Source: Hemerocallis citrina (lineage: Eukaryota > Streptophyta > Magnoliopsida > Asparagales > Asphodelaceae). Taken from it: DNA of 64,000 nt. Shown piece after piece: positions 1-10,860 of this stretch; the first letter of the stretch is position 1; each line of letters begins with the position of its first letter. A program made the position numbers and the translations under genes. The stretch lies in NCBI GenBank assembly GCA_017893485.1, contig CM030366.1, positions 47,862,283 to 47,926,282 on the forward strand, given 5' to 3'. The notes under the pieces are model-generated. The model saw nothing but the letters and a program-made list of their open reading frames with translations. It was not told the origin of the DNA and searched no databases.

Positions 1-23
1 GTGTGTGTGTGTGTGTGTGTGTG
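1..23. repeat. (GT)n microsatellite
   Basis: Eleven and a half GT units open the window. The tract probably continues upstream. Confidence 0.95.
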
Positions 24-899
24 GGCGGGATTTAATCCTTTCAAAACTGTATGGCGCTTCTGTTCTAGTTGAGGAGGAAAATTATTTTGTATGGGTCTTG
101 GACTTAATGTTTATTAAATTTCTTGGCGGTGGTTAAGCACAACCAAAATGTACTGTCATAATATCAATGAAACAGGTTATACAACTCCAAAAATGTTCAT
201 TGTAAATATTTCCTATTACTGTTACCCATAGATTTGAATTGGATTTCAGTCATATGTTGTGTATCAAAATAATTAGGAGAAAACGGAAAAAGGAAGAACT
301 CTTCATTTAATTGTTAAACTTTAAACAGTCTTTCTTGTCATTTTAACTGCTTTATTGAAGGTCCATTTGTCAATTTATTACCTGTTTTTGCTAGAAAATG
401 TGAGATTTTTACACAACTATTGCTTGCTGCAAATTACCCACATTTGCTTGCTGCTAATTAGAAGATTTGGCTGAAGTGAAAACTTTTGCTTGCTGCTAAT
501 TACCCACATTTTGGTTTCATTATAGTCGCCCAGATGATGTTTAGTATTGTTACCATTTTTTTTTCTTTTCTTGTGCAAGTTGTGGTGATTGAAGAAGTAG
601 ATTCTTTTATTTTCAGGCCACATATTGGACTGCAAGCGAAATATCAAGTTGAAATATCAAGTTGTATGCTTGAGTCATCTGTAACATCAAATATTGTATC
701 GTTTTTTAATTGTGAAATACATGAACTTATGATATTTCTTCTAAAAAAAAATTCTATTCAGTTATTATTTTTTGTGATATGTGACTTTTGGTTGATTATG
801 ATGTTATTATTGATTTTAAGGTTTAAGCATTTTAATTTAATATGACTATAGGTATTTGTAATATGAGATTAATTACAGGTTTTTTAATTTGAAATTCTA
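24..899. other. Non-coding AT-rich stretch with a short direct repeat
   Basis: I see no supported gene here. A roughly 25-bp motif built on TTGCTTGCTGC and AATTACCCACATTT occurs at about 419-445 and 488-513, with a partial copy between them. The longest open frame (486-845) has no recognisable domain and an AT-driven composition, so I do not call it. Confidence 0.6.
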
Positions 900-1304
900 T
901 AATAAAGAAACCTATCCCGACGTTTACCCTAAAACGCCAACATAGATACCAGAATTTTCAAAAAAAAATAACTCTATTGCGGCGCTTCAAAAGCGCCACT
1001 ATAGGTTACTTTTTTGGAATTTTCATCTACCATGGCGTTTTTGACAAGCCGCTATAGCTATTCCATTTTTTATAAAACAAAAGAGAAATGGGCCTATGCC
1101 GGCGTTTTAGAAACGCCGTTATTAATTAGCACATATAGCGGCGGCAGCATAAAACACCGCGATAGCCTATATGGCTATAACGATGCACGTTCTAACGACG
1201 CTTTTAGCGGCAATTTTGGAAACACTGTTATGTGTTATAACGGCACCAAAAACCGTCCCTATAGCCTTGTAAAAGTGCCGCTATAGCCCGTGCGGTTTGT
1301 AGTG
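900..1304. mobile_element. CACTA-like transposon 3' end with degenerate palindrome array
   Basis: The segment holds about eight degraded units made of GCGGCG and its complement around an A/T core, separated by CTATAG-like words. Such subterminal palindromes are typical of plant CACTA (En/Spm) elements. It ends in TTTGTAGTG at 1296-1304, the inverted form of the CACTACAAA terminus, followed by ATG as a possible half of a 3-bp target duplication. I found no matching CACTA 5' terminus upstream, so this is either a truncated copy or one whose left end has decayed. Confidence 0.55.
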
Positions 1305-1686
1305 ATGTTGAAAGAAATACTGGTTCTTGCAAATAAAGGGATCCTGCATAGTTGATTAGTTTCTAATCTGTGTAAAGTAAAATGTTTATTGAAGTCATAT
1401 AGGAGTATACTACATAGGATTTGATACCAAATTGGTGGTGTAGGGTTAGATGTCATGTTCGTTCTCATCCATTTGGAATTTAGGACCACAAACTTGTATT
1501 GAGCTCAAGTACTGAGCATTGTAGCATTTGAAGAAAGAAAATCTCTTATTAAGATCTTTAACATTTCATCTTTTTACTATATGATATGATTATAGTTATA
1601 AACAGTTTGCCGGACGATACTCCAAACAGTTATTACATCATACACAAGCTTATTGACTAATACAAATTTTTTTTACCTGAAACATG
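1305..1686. other. Intergenic, nothing recognised
   Basis: AT-rich sequence without an open frame, repeat terminus or RNA gene that I can support. Confidence 0.5.
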
Positions 1687-2475
1687 AGAGCATCTACAGT
1701 CGTAAGCTAAAAATGCATATTATGCGTATTTCGTCACTTTCGACGATGCACTCGTCAGACATTCTACCATATTTTTCAATTTTTGCTACAGTAAAAAGCT
1801 AAAGATAGCAGCCAAGATAGCAATATGCATATTATGCGCAACGAAACATAATGTTTCGTCTGGATTATTTAAATATTTTTTTAAATTCTTGGACGAAACA
1901 TGATGTTTCGTATGTAATATTTTATCATATTTTTTTTATTGGACGAAACATGATGTTTAATCCGATGAACTCCTGAATTATTTAAAAATAAAAAAAAAAT
2001 CTTAAGCTGCTAATTTAGTTAATTAATTAGTATAGTTAGTATTTTAATTAAAGTTTTAGTTAAATAATTAGGTTTAGTTAATTTAAAACTTAATTAACAA
2101 CTTAATTTTTAAAAACCCACTGGGATAAAACATCCCATGTGGATTCCAAATTTTTTTTTTAACCCTTACAAATTCCCAAAAAATTCAAAAAAATCGAAAA
2201 AAATATATCAAAACATTTGATGTTTCGTCATATGTGAATTCTGATTTTTTTTTCTTTCTGTTTCGTCCAATTTATTTTAATATTAAATTTTTGATTTCTG
2301 CGAAATAAAATTTATTTAAATTAATTTTTTTCTCACAGACGAAACAATATGTTTTGTCTGTTTCATTTTAGACAAAATTATGCATTTTTTACCTTTTCAC
2401 GACTGCCGCAATCGTTCGCTTTGCTAAGATATAATATGCATATATGCATATACCTCTGACGACTGTAGATGCTCT
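1687..2475. mobile_element. Non-autonomous TIR element, AGAGCATC family, copy 1
   Basis: The ends form a perfect 16-bp inverted repeat, AGAGCATCTACAGTCG at 1687-1702 and its complement at 2460-2475. There is no coding capacity. The interior has several palindromic units with arms GGACGAAACAT and complement around a single base (about 1895-1920, 1943-1965, 2210-2230, 2335-2360). No convincing TSD is visible (left ATG, right TAG), so the superfamily is uncertain; Harbinger-like or Mutator-like are both possible. The same ends recur near 47268 and 47316-48074. Confidence 0.75.
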
Positions 2476-2614
2476 TAGGAACTCAAAATAGTTTGTATAG
2501 CCACACAACCTTAATTAGATACACAAATTCCAAAAAAATATCAATGAAATTTACCTTATTCTATAATCACAAGTGCAAAATATGTAAGTTAAACATACCA
2601 AATAATCTTGGTAG

Positions 2615-2826
2615 TAGGGCTGCAAATGAACCGAACTACTCACGAGCTATTCGGCTTGATCTCGGTCAAAGCTCTGCTCGAGATGAGCTCTAGTCGAGCT
2701 CGAGCTTGAAAATCGAGGTCGATGGCTTAACGAACCTGCTTGAGCTCGGGCTTGCTGTGATTGTTAAGCTAAGCTCGCGAACTACCCGGCTCGAGCCTCA
2801 AGATACTCGGCTCGTTTGCAGTCCTA
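2615..2826. mobile_element. hAT-type MITE with 8-bp TSD
   Basis: A 212-bp element starts TAGGGCTGCAAATGA and ends with the imperfect complement TCGTTTGCAGTCCTA. It is flanked by a perfect 8-bp duplication CTTGGTAG (2607-2614 and 2827-2834), the hAT hallmark. The interior is packed with GAGCTCGAGCTT-like words. The open frame crossing its left half is a by-product. Confidence 0.88.
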
Positions 2827-2834
2827 CTTGGTAG

Positions 2835-3064
2835 TAAGACTTCACTTGTAGTGCATAATCATGTTTTACATGCAAATGAAGTAGCTCTCACTCAAATATA
2901 CAAAAGATGTCGAAGATGGTTGTAATATTGTTTGAAAAGAATGCCGAACAAATATGTGCATCACTACTGAATATTCTTGTTTGACACATCAAGATATAAT
3001 CCTTTAAAATCTATCCAAAAACTATTGGGTAGGTCTCAAGCACTTAATCGAGTCATAAATCATA
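2835..3064. other. Intergenic spacer between two MITEs
   Basis: No gene or repeat terminus recognised in this short AT-rich stretch. Confidence 0.5.
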
Positions 3065-3295
3065 CTTCCTCAGTTTCAAAATATAAGTCATTCTAGCTTT
3101 CTACACGTTTATTTTTAAAAAAATCTAGGATTGACAAAAGTACTAACATTCTTGGTTTTTGAAGCTCATAAATAAGCTATCAATTATAAAATGTCTAATT
3201 TGTTCTCCTCTATAATTTTTGTATTACTTCTTTTATAAGAAAAGAGAAAGGTAAAATTGAAAATCTCAACTTATATTTTGAAACGGGAGGGGAGA
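3065..3295. mobile_element. Stowaway-like (Tc1/Mariner) MITE
   Basis: The left end CTTCCTCAGTTTCAAAATAT and the right end, which contains ATATTTTGAAACGGGAGG, are imperfect complements of the familiar Stowaway terminus. TA dinucleotides flank both ends (3063-3064 and 3296-3297), matching the TA target of the superfamily. No coding capacity. Confidence 0.8.
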
Positions 3296-3512
3296 TATAA
3301 GAGAAATAAATGTCTAGAAATGAAAGGATTAAAAAAAAAGCTAAAATCTATATAATAAAACACAAAGAAAGCTATCAAGTGGCTCTACTTTATTCCCATC
3401 AAAATCAAAGGTCCAGATCTAACCTCACAAAACACATTTTTTTCCCAATTTTTTTCTCCCAAAACTCAAATTCAAATTCTCCCCCAAAACAACTCATTTA
3501 TTTATTTATTTA

Positions 3513-3514
<2 letters not shown>

Positions 3515-3570
<56 letters not shown>
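3515..3570. repeat. (TA)n microsatellite, left of element A
   Basis: About 28 TA units directly abut the left terminus of element A. Confidence 0.95.
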
Positions 3571-3573
<3 letters not shown>

Positions 3574-4570
3574 AGTGATCCAATGAGAAACAACTTAAAA
3601 TGAGAAAATGAGAAACATTAATTATAACCATTGGATTTGAGAGGATTGAGATGAATGGCTCTAATTCATTTGGATTAGTAATTAAAAAAACCGGTTTATT
3701 TTAACTAATCTATAAAAAAAAAACCACCAAACAAAAATCCAAACATCACTTCCCCATCTTATACACAAAAAACAAACCCAAAAAAAAAAAAATAAACAAC
3801 ACGATTTGTTCCCCAACCCTAACATGATCGGATTCGTATTCGGCCAACTAAAAAAAGAGGAAACTCTCCTTGTGAGCCCCAAGATGGTGGAAAAAGCGGA
3901 TTTAATTATTTTTTTGAGAAAAAACGGATTTAATTGCCAAGAAGAAGAAGGATTTTCGCATTATTGTCATCACTGTTTTCTTCTTTCATTTTTTCTTATT
4001 ATCTTGGAAGTTTTTTCGATAAATTGGTCAAAAAAAATAAAAGGAGCACTGGAATCCTCAAGTTTACGTAATTATGTGTTTAAGAGCACTCCAGCAAAAC
4101 TAGTCGCACTAGAGGAAATGCTCGAGCATAAATAACCTAAGGAAGAATAAGTCCGCAATGCACAAGAGTGTTAACCTTCATGGATCGTCATAGTTTGAGC
4201 AATTTCTCATTCTCAAACTCAATCAAACAGCCTGACATCCCTCCAAATTAGCCAGCAACTTGAACGGTAAATAAAAGAGATTTCCTTTCCCTTTCTCGAT
4301 CTCTATCAACTAAAAAAGCTATATATAACTTTTTCACAGTTGCAAGTTTCATGTTTGACGAACAAAATGTTAAAGGTTAAAAACTTAAAAACCCCCAAAT
4401 TTGTTAGATTTTTTTTGTGTGGTTTTTTTTATAGATTAGTTAAAATAAACCGGTTTTTTTAATTACTAATCCAAATGAATTAGAGCCATTCATCTCTATC
4501 CTCTCAAATCCAATGGTTAGAATTAATGTTTTTCATTTTCTCATTTTAAGTTGTTTCTCATTGGATCACT

Positions 4571-4573
<3 letters not shown>
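3571..4573. mobile_element. Element A: long-TIR element embedded in (TA)n
   Basis: About 155 bp at each end are inverted copies with only a handful of mismatches (3571-about 3727 and about 4418-4573), opening AGGAGTGATCCAATGAGAAC. Both outer borders are (TA)n tracts, so any TSD is hidden. The 0.7-kb interior has no recognisable domain; its 109-codon frame (3806-4135) has no similarity I can name. Long TIRs without a transposase suggest a Mutator-like or Micron-like non-autonomous element. That class assignment is inference. Confidence 0.75.

Positions 4574-4615
<42 letters not shown>
4574..4615. repeat. (TA)n microsatellite between elements A and B
   Basis: About 21 TA units separate two unrelated inverted-repeat elements. 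Confidence 0.95.
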
Positions 4616-4617
<2 letters not shown>

Positions 4618-4962
4618 GAGTCCTTCGGTTGAGAACTAATTTTGGTGAGAACTCCGTGAGAACTCACGCAGTAGACCCCCCATGAAAAATCCGAACCGAC
4701 CATCTCTTCTACATGCCTTAGATAGCATAACATAAAGAATTCAAATAATTTGAAGTTTGTTTGCTCATCCATCAAATGGAGTAGAATTTTTAGGCATACA
4801 ATTTTGCGATGATGTAAATCATGGGAAAACGAACTTCAAATTATTTGAATTCTTTATGTTATGCCATCTAAAGCATGTAGAACGAGATGGTCGGTTCGGA
4901 TTTTTCATGGGGGGTCTACTTCGTCAGTTCTCACCAAATTAGTTCTCAACCGAAGGGCCACC
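4616..4962. mobile_element. Element B: fold-back element embedded in (TA)n
   Basis: Two arms of about 135-150 bp (4616-about 4755 and about 4815-4962) are near-perfect inverted copies, apart from a small indel near 4660, with a loop of about 60 bp. The terminus reads GGGAGTCCTTCGGTTGAGAA. TA tracts lie on both sides. Open frames here are mirror images of one another and are not genes. Confidence 0.82.
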
Positions 4963-5184
4963 TATATATATACTAGTAATCCGCACGTGCATGCACGTTT
5001 TATGGGTTAGCACGTGCAATTTGTACTGGGGATATGCACGTGCAATGCACGGATTCGATGGAGGGAGAGGAAAGAGACGGTTTCAATTTTTGAGGGAACA
5101 AATTTTTATGGAGACTTTAAATGTGAAGTGAAAATTACAGAATTAACCTTATATATTTTTTTAGCTTTTTATGTATATGGGGGC

Positions 5185-5978
5185 TGTGGTAGGGTAAAAA
5201 TGGCTTGGGGCCCAACCAGGGCCCAATACAACTCTCACTCAAAAATTAGTAGAAACAGCAGCCTAGCTCGGCTTCGAGCCACTGCAGGGTCGGCGCCGAA
5301 CCTCCAGTTCACCCCCACAGCACCGGCCTCCTCGTATCCGATGAGAGACGATGGCCCTCGGCCTCCGATCCACGACAGCCCTCCGGGCCGTCCGCCCCTC
5401 CTGGTACAGAATGAGGATGACCTGGCACAGCCTGGGCCACTAGATCCTCCTGGAAGCACAGAAGCCCCATGATCTGCCATGTCAGCTCCGAATACCACCA
5501 AGGGCTTTGCCGCGTCAGCCCTATACCACTCCTGGTACTGCCACGTCAGCCTAAACCCCCTGGGCCTTCTGCCACGTCAGGCCCATGGGCTTTCGGGTTC
5601 AAACCCGGCCCCCAAGCAGATCCAAACTCGGTTAGAATTCTCTATAAATACTAGACCCTCACCCACCTTTAGAGGTAACCAATCTTTTGCCACTTAAATT
5701 CACCTAGTTATTGCTACTCTCTCACAGAGACTGACTAGATCGTCGGAGGGTCCGCCACCGGGATAAACCCCGGTGTTTCAGGATCGTCTGCAGGTACACA
5801 AGACCTCGGATCCGAACCCTCTGATCCGAGCCGAAGCATCCATTGCACTCCGAGCCAGTCGCAGGAGCCGCCAGGTCACTTCGAGAGTCGTCTGACAAGC
5901 AGCTTTCTCCTTCAATACAAATCGAGTCCGAACTCACACCTGGTGCATCCACACGTCTCCCAGAAATAAACCGCATCA
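5185..5978 (+). repeat. Gypsy-1 5' LTR
   Basis: It starts TGTGGTAGGG and ends GCATCA. A TATA box (TCTATAAATA, about 5640-5649) marks the likely U3/R promoter, followed by a leader with GAGGTAACCAATCTTTT and CCCCGGTGT that also occurs, diverged, in the Gypsy-2 LTR. Confidence 0.93.
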
Positions 5979-5996
5979 GGTTGGCGCCGTCTGTGG
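5979..5996 (+). other. Gypsy-1 primer-binding site
   Basis: Directly after the LTR the sequence reads GGTTGGCGCCGTCTGTGG. The run TGGCGCCGT complements the 3' end of plant tRNA-Asp for nine bases; the match beyond that is poor, so the primer identity is tentative. Confidence 0.7.
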
Positions 5997-6058
5997 AAAA
6001 ACTGCTTCAGAAGCCGACCCGAGCACAACCATCAAGGCCCCTCGACAGCCGAACTCCC

Positions 6059-9000
6059 ATGGCCTCCAGAGGCAAGGGGGCTGCGTCCTCCGCCAACCGA
6101 CGAGACACACCCCCACCAAATACCAATGCCGGGCCACGCGCATCAAGGCACAGGGATTCCCCTCAGGGATCCCGGCGGAGCGCCACCCGTACAGTCCAGC
6201 CCGACCTACAGGGAGTAATCGTCAACCGACAGATTATCCGCAGCAGGGGAAGGGCCGCTTCCAACCCGGCCCCGAACCATCCGAGACCGCTGCCCGAGGG
6301 ACGGAGGTCAGCACTCAGCCACATCGGAAGGCAGCCTTCCGACCGACCAAACAGGGTCGAGGGAGCCCCCGTCACCCACAAGGAGTTCCAAGACTTCCGG
6401 AGAGAAATTCTCGGGGCCATCCAACGGGTCCCCAGGGAGGAAACCCTCCGCTCCCAAACCGAGTCGGACGCCGAGGCCAGCGTGTCGCGCCCGTCAACGA
6501 TCCAGCCAGAAGACGATGGCGTACTCCTAAGGCGCCTCCAAGAAATGGAGGATCGCCTCGATCATATAGGAGACGACGACCGACGAGCGGCTCGGGGGTA
6601 CAGACCTATCCGTCCTCCCTTCTCTGCTCCCATCCTCCAAGCGGAAATACCCAGGAATTTCCGACCACCTCAATTCGAGACCTACGACGGCGAGGGAGAT
6701 CCCGCTGATCACATGGAAGGTTTCAAAACCCTCATGATGATTCACAGCGCCTCGGATCCCCTGCTGTGCCGAGCCTTCCCCACCACACTTCGGGGTTCGG
6801 CTCGTGAATGGTACTCGAAACTCACCCCCGGCTCCATTTACTCCTTCGACCAACTAGAGGGCAATTTTCTCGCCCACTTCGTCACCAGCCGGAAGGCGGA
6901 AAGGACCAGTGCCTCTTTACTTGGGCTCAAGCAGATAGAGGGAGAGTTCCTCAGAGTGTTCGTCCGGAGATTTACCACGGAGGCAAGGTCGGTCTCCTCT
7001 CTTGATCCAGGCGTCGCCTCTGCGACCTTTCGGCACAACGTTCGTCATGGACAGCTGAAAGCTTCTCTGGCGAAGAGACCCCCCATCGAATTTTCCGATC
7101 TCCTCAATAGGGTCGAGAAATACATTAGGGCAGAAGAGGCCCTTAGCCCCGAAGATGCTAGGGAGGCCACCTCGAAGGGAAAACGGAAGGCCGAAGAAAT
7201 CGAACCCTCAAAGAAGGCTCTGGGGGACGCGGGGCCCACGAAGAAAATTCCGCCGGCCCCCCGCTTCGAGAGATACACTCCCTTGACACATAACATATCC
7301 GCCATCCTCTTAGAAATCGAAGACAAAGGCCTCGTCCGACTACCTCCCCGGCCTAATAACAACAGGAATCAAGATCAGCGCTTCTACTGCCGCTTCCACA
7401 GAGATCATGGGCACGATACCGACCAATGCCGAGCCTTGAAAGACGAAATTGAGGAACTCATCTCACGAGGGTTCCTCCGACAGTTCACCCGAGAGGGCCG
7501 ACGAGATCGGCGAAATGATAGGAACCGGAGACTTTCGCCTCCGAACCCTACTTCGACCCACCTCCGTGGTCAGGATCTCGGGTCCGAGGGAACCGCGGAT
7601 ACGCCGTTCATCCTGCACTGCGTCCACGGGGGGCCTATGGGAGGAGGGTCAAATACATCCCGAAAAGCCTTCATCCAAGAGGCGAATGCTGTCCAAGACA
7701 ACCCCTCGTCCACACCACAACCAGGGTTAGTCTCCTTCTCAGGGGAAGACCTCGAAGGCATTCACCTACCCCACTGCGATGCCCTCGTCATCAGCCTCCA
7801 CATGGCTAACTGTGAGGTTCGCCGAATCCTCGTTGACAACGGTAGCTCAGTTAATATTATCTTCCTCAAAACCTTCGAGGGCCTCAAGATTCCCGGTGGA
7901 AAGCTCAAGCCCGCCGGACACACGCTACATGGATTCTCCGGCGCCCCTGTCGTAACAGAAGGGATTGTTACCCTCGACGTCACCACAGGATCGGCTACTG
8001 TCAAGAGGACCGAGTCCATGGATTTCATGATTATCAACATCAAGGCAGCTTACAACGCCATTCTCGGCCGACCCGGGCTGAACTCCCTCCAAGCGGTACC
8101 TTCAACCTACCATCTGAAACTCAAATTTCCCACCCCCCAAGGGGTCGGCATCGTCCGAGGTAGCCACAAAGACGCGCGGTCGTGCTATATAACCGACGTC
8201 GGAGGGGGTGTATCTCCTCTCAACACCGCTGACCTCGAGCCCGAGAGGGATGGTCCGTCCCCCGAACCTGTCGACGAGCTAGAAGAGGTCCTGTTCAACC
8301 CCGAGGATGAATCAAAGTGGTTCCGGGTAAGCCGCTCGCTCACCCGAGACTTGAAAACAGGCATCATCGCCTGCGTCCGTCGCAACATTGATCTCTTCGC
8401 TTGGAAGCCCTCCGACATGTCCGGGATCTCCGAAGACTTGATTATGCACCGGCTGAGCGTCATCCCTGACTCTAAGCCGGTCGTCCAAAAGAGGCGCAAA
8501 GTCGCCCCGGAGAGGCAACAAATTGTGAAGACGGAAGTGGACAAACTCTTGTCCGCTCGATTCATTCAGGAAGTCAGCTACCCCGAGTGGTTGGCCAATA
8601 TTGTTATGGTAAAAAAGGCAACAGGGGGTTGGCGGATCTGCATCGACTTCACGGATCTTAACAAAGCATGTCCGAAAGATCCCTTCCCCCTCCCCCGCAT
8701 CGACGCTCTAATCGATGCAACCTCGGGGCATGAACTACTGTCCTTCATGGATGCATTTTCAGGGTACAATCAGATCCGGATGTTTCCACCAGACATCTCC
8801 AAAACTTCGTTCGTCACCGACCAGGGTCTTTACTGTTACCGCGTTATGCCCTTCGGGCTGAAAAACGTCGGAGCCACGTACCAACGTCTCGTCAATAGAA
8901 TCTTCAAAGACCTGATCGGCCGCAACGTGGAAGTCTACGTCGACGACATGCTCATCAAAAGCCGGGCCGGACCGGACCACGTCGCCGACCTCGAAGAGGC

Positions 9001-9313
9001 CTTCGGTGTCCTCCGACATCACAACATGAGGCTCAACCCGGCTAAATGCGCATTCGGCGTCTCCACTGGGAAATTCCTGGGGTTCATCGTCAGCCAATGC
9101 GGCATTGAGGCAAACCCCGAGAAAATCCAAGCCATTATGGACATGTCCCCCCTCGGAATGTCAAGGAGGTCCAGAGGCTCACGGGCCGGTTGGCTGCAAT
9201 CGGCCGTTTCCTCTCCAAGTCAGGGGAGAAGTCTCTCCCCTTCTTCAAGGCCTTACGCGGAAAAGGGGGCTTCGAGTGGGGTACCCATCAACAAGAAGCC
9301 TTCGAACAACTGA
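6059..9313 (+). CDS. Gypsy-1 Gag-protease-reverse transcriptase
   Basis: The frame is open upstream of 6059, but the first ATG after the primer-binding site (MASRGKG) is the likely start. Order: an Arg/Pro-rich N-terminus; a retrotransposon gag domain (about 6650-7150, with PPQFETYDGE and AREWYSKL); an atypical Cys/His knuckle (YCRFHRDHGHDTDQC, about 7384-7428); an aspartic protease with VDNGSS (catalytic Asp at 7835); and reverse transcriptase with FTDLNKACPKDPFPLP, the MPFGLKN stretch and YVDD at 8936-8947. A one-base change in a C-run near 9147-9153 shifts the frame, so translation runs off into non-homologous residues to 9313 while the true continuation lies in the next frame. Family: Ty3/Gypsy polyprotein. 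Confidence 0.9.
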   Translation: MASRGKGAASSANRRDTPPPNTNAGPRASRHRDSPQGSRRSATRTVQPDLQGVIVNRQIIRSRGRAASNPAPNHPRPLPEGRRSALSHIGRQPSDRPNRVEGAPVTHKEFQDFRREILGAIQRVPREETLRSQTESDAEASVSRPSTIQPEDDGVLLRRLQEMEDRLDHIGDDDRRAARGYRPIRPPFSAPILQAEIPRNFRPPQFETYDGEGDPADHMEGFKTLMMIHSASDPLLCRAFPTTLRGSAREWYSKLTPGSIYSFDQLEGNFLAHFVTSRKAERTSASLLGLKQIEGEFLRVFVRRFTTEARSVSSLDPGVASATFRHNVRHGQLKASLAKRPPIEFSDLLNRVEKYIRAEEALSPEDAREATSKGKRKAEEIEPSKKALGDAGPTKKIPPAPRFERYTPLTHNISAILLEIEDKGLVRLPPRPNNNRNQDQRFYCRFHRDHGHDTDQCRALKDEIEELISRGFLRQFTREGRRDRRNDRNRRLSPPNPTSTHLRGQDLGSEGTADTPFILHCVHGGPMGGGSNTSRKAFIQEANAVQDNPSSTPQPGLVSFSGEDLEGIHLPHCDALVISLHMANCEVRRILVDNGSSVNIIFLKTFEGLKIPGGKLKPAGHTLHGFSGAPVVTEGIVTLDVTTGSATVKRTESMDFMIINIKAAYNAILGRPGLNSLQAVPSTYHLKLKFPTPQGVGIVRGSHKDARSCYITDVGGGVSPLNTADLEPERDGPSPEPVDELEEVLFNPEDESKWFRVSRSLTRDLKTGIIACVRRNIDLFAWKPSDMSGISEDLIMHRLSVIPDSKPVVQKRRKVAPERQQIVKTEVDKLLSARFIQEVSYPEWLANIVMVKKATGGWRICIDFTDLNKACPKDPFPLPRIDALIDATSGHELLSFMDAFSGYNQIRMFPPDISKTSFVTDQGLYCYRVMPFGLKNVGATYQRLVNRIFKDLIGRNVEVYVDDMLIKSRAGPDHVADLEEAFGVLRHHNMRLNPAKCAFGVSTGKFLGFIVSQCGIEANPEKIQAIMDMSPLGMSRRSRGSRAGWLQSAVSSPSQGRSLSPSSRPYAEKGASSGVPINKKPSNN

Positions 9314-10560
9314 AGCAATACCTCACCAACCCACCTCTCCTCAGCAAACCCGAGCCAGGCGAGCCGCTTTGGCTATACCTGTCAGCCTCGGACAGCGCCC
9401 TCAGCACTGTCCTCGTCCGAGAAGAGGAAGGAGTCCAAAGGCCATTGTATTATGTGAGCAAAGTACTACTCCCAGCCGAGACGAGGTACGCGAAGATAGA
9501 GAAGGTGGCCTATGCCTTAATCATGGCAGCCCGGAAACTCCGTCCTTACTTCCAGGCCCACTCCGTCCAAGTACTGACAGACCAGCCCCTAAAAGCTGTC
9601 CTTCACAAGCCCGAAAACTCCGGCCGCTTAGTCAAGTGGTCAATTGAGCTGAGTCAGTTTGACATCAGCTACCATCCGAGGGTGGCCATTAAAGGACAGG
9701 CCCTCGCCGAATTTATAACTGAATGCACCGCTTCTGAGCAGCCCAGCATCGAGAGCTCGGATCCGACCTGGGAAATCTTTGTCGACGGCTCATCATGCGA
9801 AACCGGGAGCGGAGCAGGCATCATCCTTCGTGGCCCCGACCAATTCCTACTTCAATACTCCCTTCGCCTCAACTTTCCGGCCTCCAACGAGGCAGAGTAC
9901 GAAGCCATGATCGCCAGTTTGACTCTCGCCTACCGAGCCGGAGCCAAGCAAATCCGGGCCTTCAGCGATTCTCAGCTCGTGGTCAACCAGATCACCGGAG
10001 AATACGAAGCCCGCGATGATCGCATGATAAGATATTTGGCGGCGGTCCAACGACTCCTGGCATCCTTCAGCTGTGCCACAGTTATCAGAGTCCCCAGGGA
10101 ACAGAACGCTCAAGCAGACGCGTTATCCAAACTCGCCTCTTCCTCTTTTGAGGGTCTCGATCAAACAGTGCTCATAGAAATCCTCTTGAAGCCAAGTATC
10201 AATGACCCAGAGCCGGAGGCGATGTGTGTGCAAGATGATGCCAGCCCAGATGACTGGACCACTCCCATCCGAAGATTCTTAAGCAATGCCGAGCTCCCTG
10301 AAGACAGAACCGAGGCCAGACGAGTCAGAATCCGAGCTGAGAGATTTGTCATGATTGATGACATCCTCTTCAAACGCTCATACACCTTGGCTGACGGCAA
10401 ACCATACCTCCGCTGTCTCACTAGCGGCGAAGCCAGCTACGCCCTCAAAGATCTACACGAGGGGATCGGCGGATGCCACATGGGGAGCAGGACACTTGCT
10501 CGGAAGGCCCTGAATCAGGGGTACTATTGGCCGACATGCTCCAGGACTCGCAAGACTTAG
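9190..10560 (+). CDS. Gypsy-1 RT connection, RNase H and integrase N-terminus
   Basis: This frame continues pol after the C-run frameshift. It holds the end of RT (LSKSGEKSLPFFKALRG), the connection domain (LTDQPLKAVL), an RNase H domain from about 9770 (FVDGSSCETGSGAG, then NEAEYEAMIA, FSDSQLVVNQ and NAQADALSKLASS, supplying the acidic active-site residues), a linker and the first half of the integrase zinc-binding region (LHEGIGGCHMGSRTLARKAL). It stops just after GYYWPT because of a second frameshift near 10536, so the two zinc-binding cysteines lie in another frame. RNase H itself looks intact. Confidence 0.88.
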   Translation: MAAIGRFLSKSGEKSLPFFKALRGKGGFEWGTHQQEAFEQLKQYLTNPPLLSKPEPGEPLWLYLSASDSALSTVLVREEEGVQRPLYYVSKVLLPAETRYAKIEKVAYALIMAARKLRPYFQAHSVQVLTDQPLKAVLHKPENSGRLVKWSIELSQFDISYHPRVAIKGQALAEFITECTASEQPSIESSDPTWEIFVDGSSCETGSGAGIILRGPDQFLLQYSLRLNFPASNEAEYEAMIASLTLAYRAGAKQIRAFSDSQLVVNQITGEYEARDDRMIRYLAAVQRLLASFSCATVIRVPREQNAQADALSKLASSSFEGLDQTVLIEILLKPSINDPEPEAMCVQDDASPDDWTTPIRRFLSNAELPEDRTEARRVRIRAERFVMIDDILFKRSYTLADGKPYLRCLTSGEASYALKDLHEGIGGCHMGSRTLARKALNQGYYWPTCSRTRKT

Positions 10561-10860
10561 TCAAAAGGTGTGGCCCATGCCAAAGGTTCTCCCCTATCAA
10601 AAGGCTTCCTCAAGCCAACCTCCGATCCCTGGCAAGCCCTACGCCGTTCGCCATGTGGGGCATGGACCTTGTAGGGCCCTTCCCCCCAGCAGTAGGACAA
10701 AAGAAATTCCTGATAGTCACCATCGACTATTTCACCAAATGGCTCGAAGCCGAACCTCTATCCAGCATCATCGAGCGCCAAGTACAACAATTCTTTTGGA
10801 AAAACATCATTTGCCGGTTCGGCATCCCCGGATCCTCGTTACAGACAACGGAACCCAATT
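10473..10860 (+). pseudogene. Gypsy-1 integrase, middle fragment in a third frame
   Basis: Between the second frameshift (about 10536) and a third near 10829, the integrase reads in a third frame: the CGPCQRF zinc cysteines and the start of the catalytic core (WGMDLVGPFP and TIDYFTKWLEAEPL, carrying the first catalytic Asp). The segment shows that the integrase is split over three frames by two indels, and so is probably inactive in this copy. Confidence 0.82.

Noticed and set aside
486..845. 119-codon frame near the left end
   Set aside because: Phe/Ile/Leu-rich product from T-rich DNA, no homology that I recognise, and it crosses a direct repeat.
5235..5501. Antisense frame in the Gypsy-1 5' LTR, repeated at 16763-17131
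   Set aside because: A shadow inside the LTR, present in both copies only because LTRs are duplicates. No domain.
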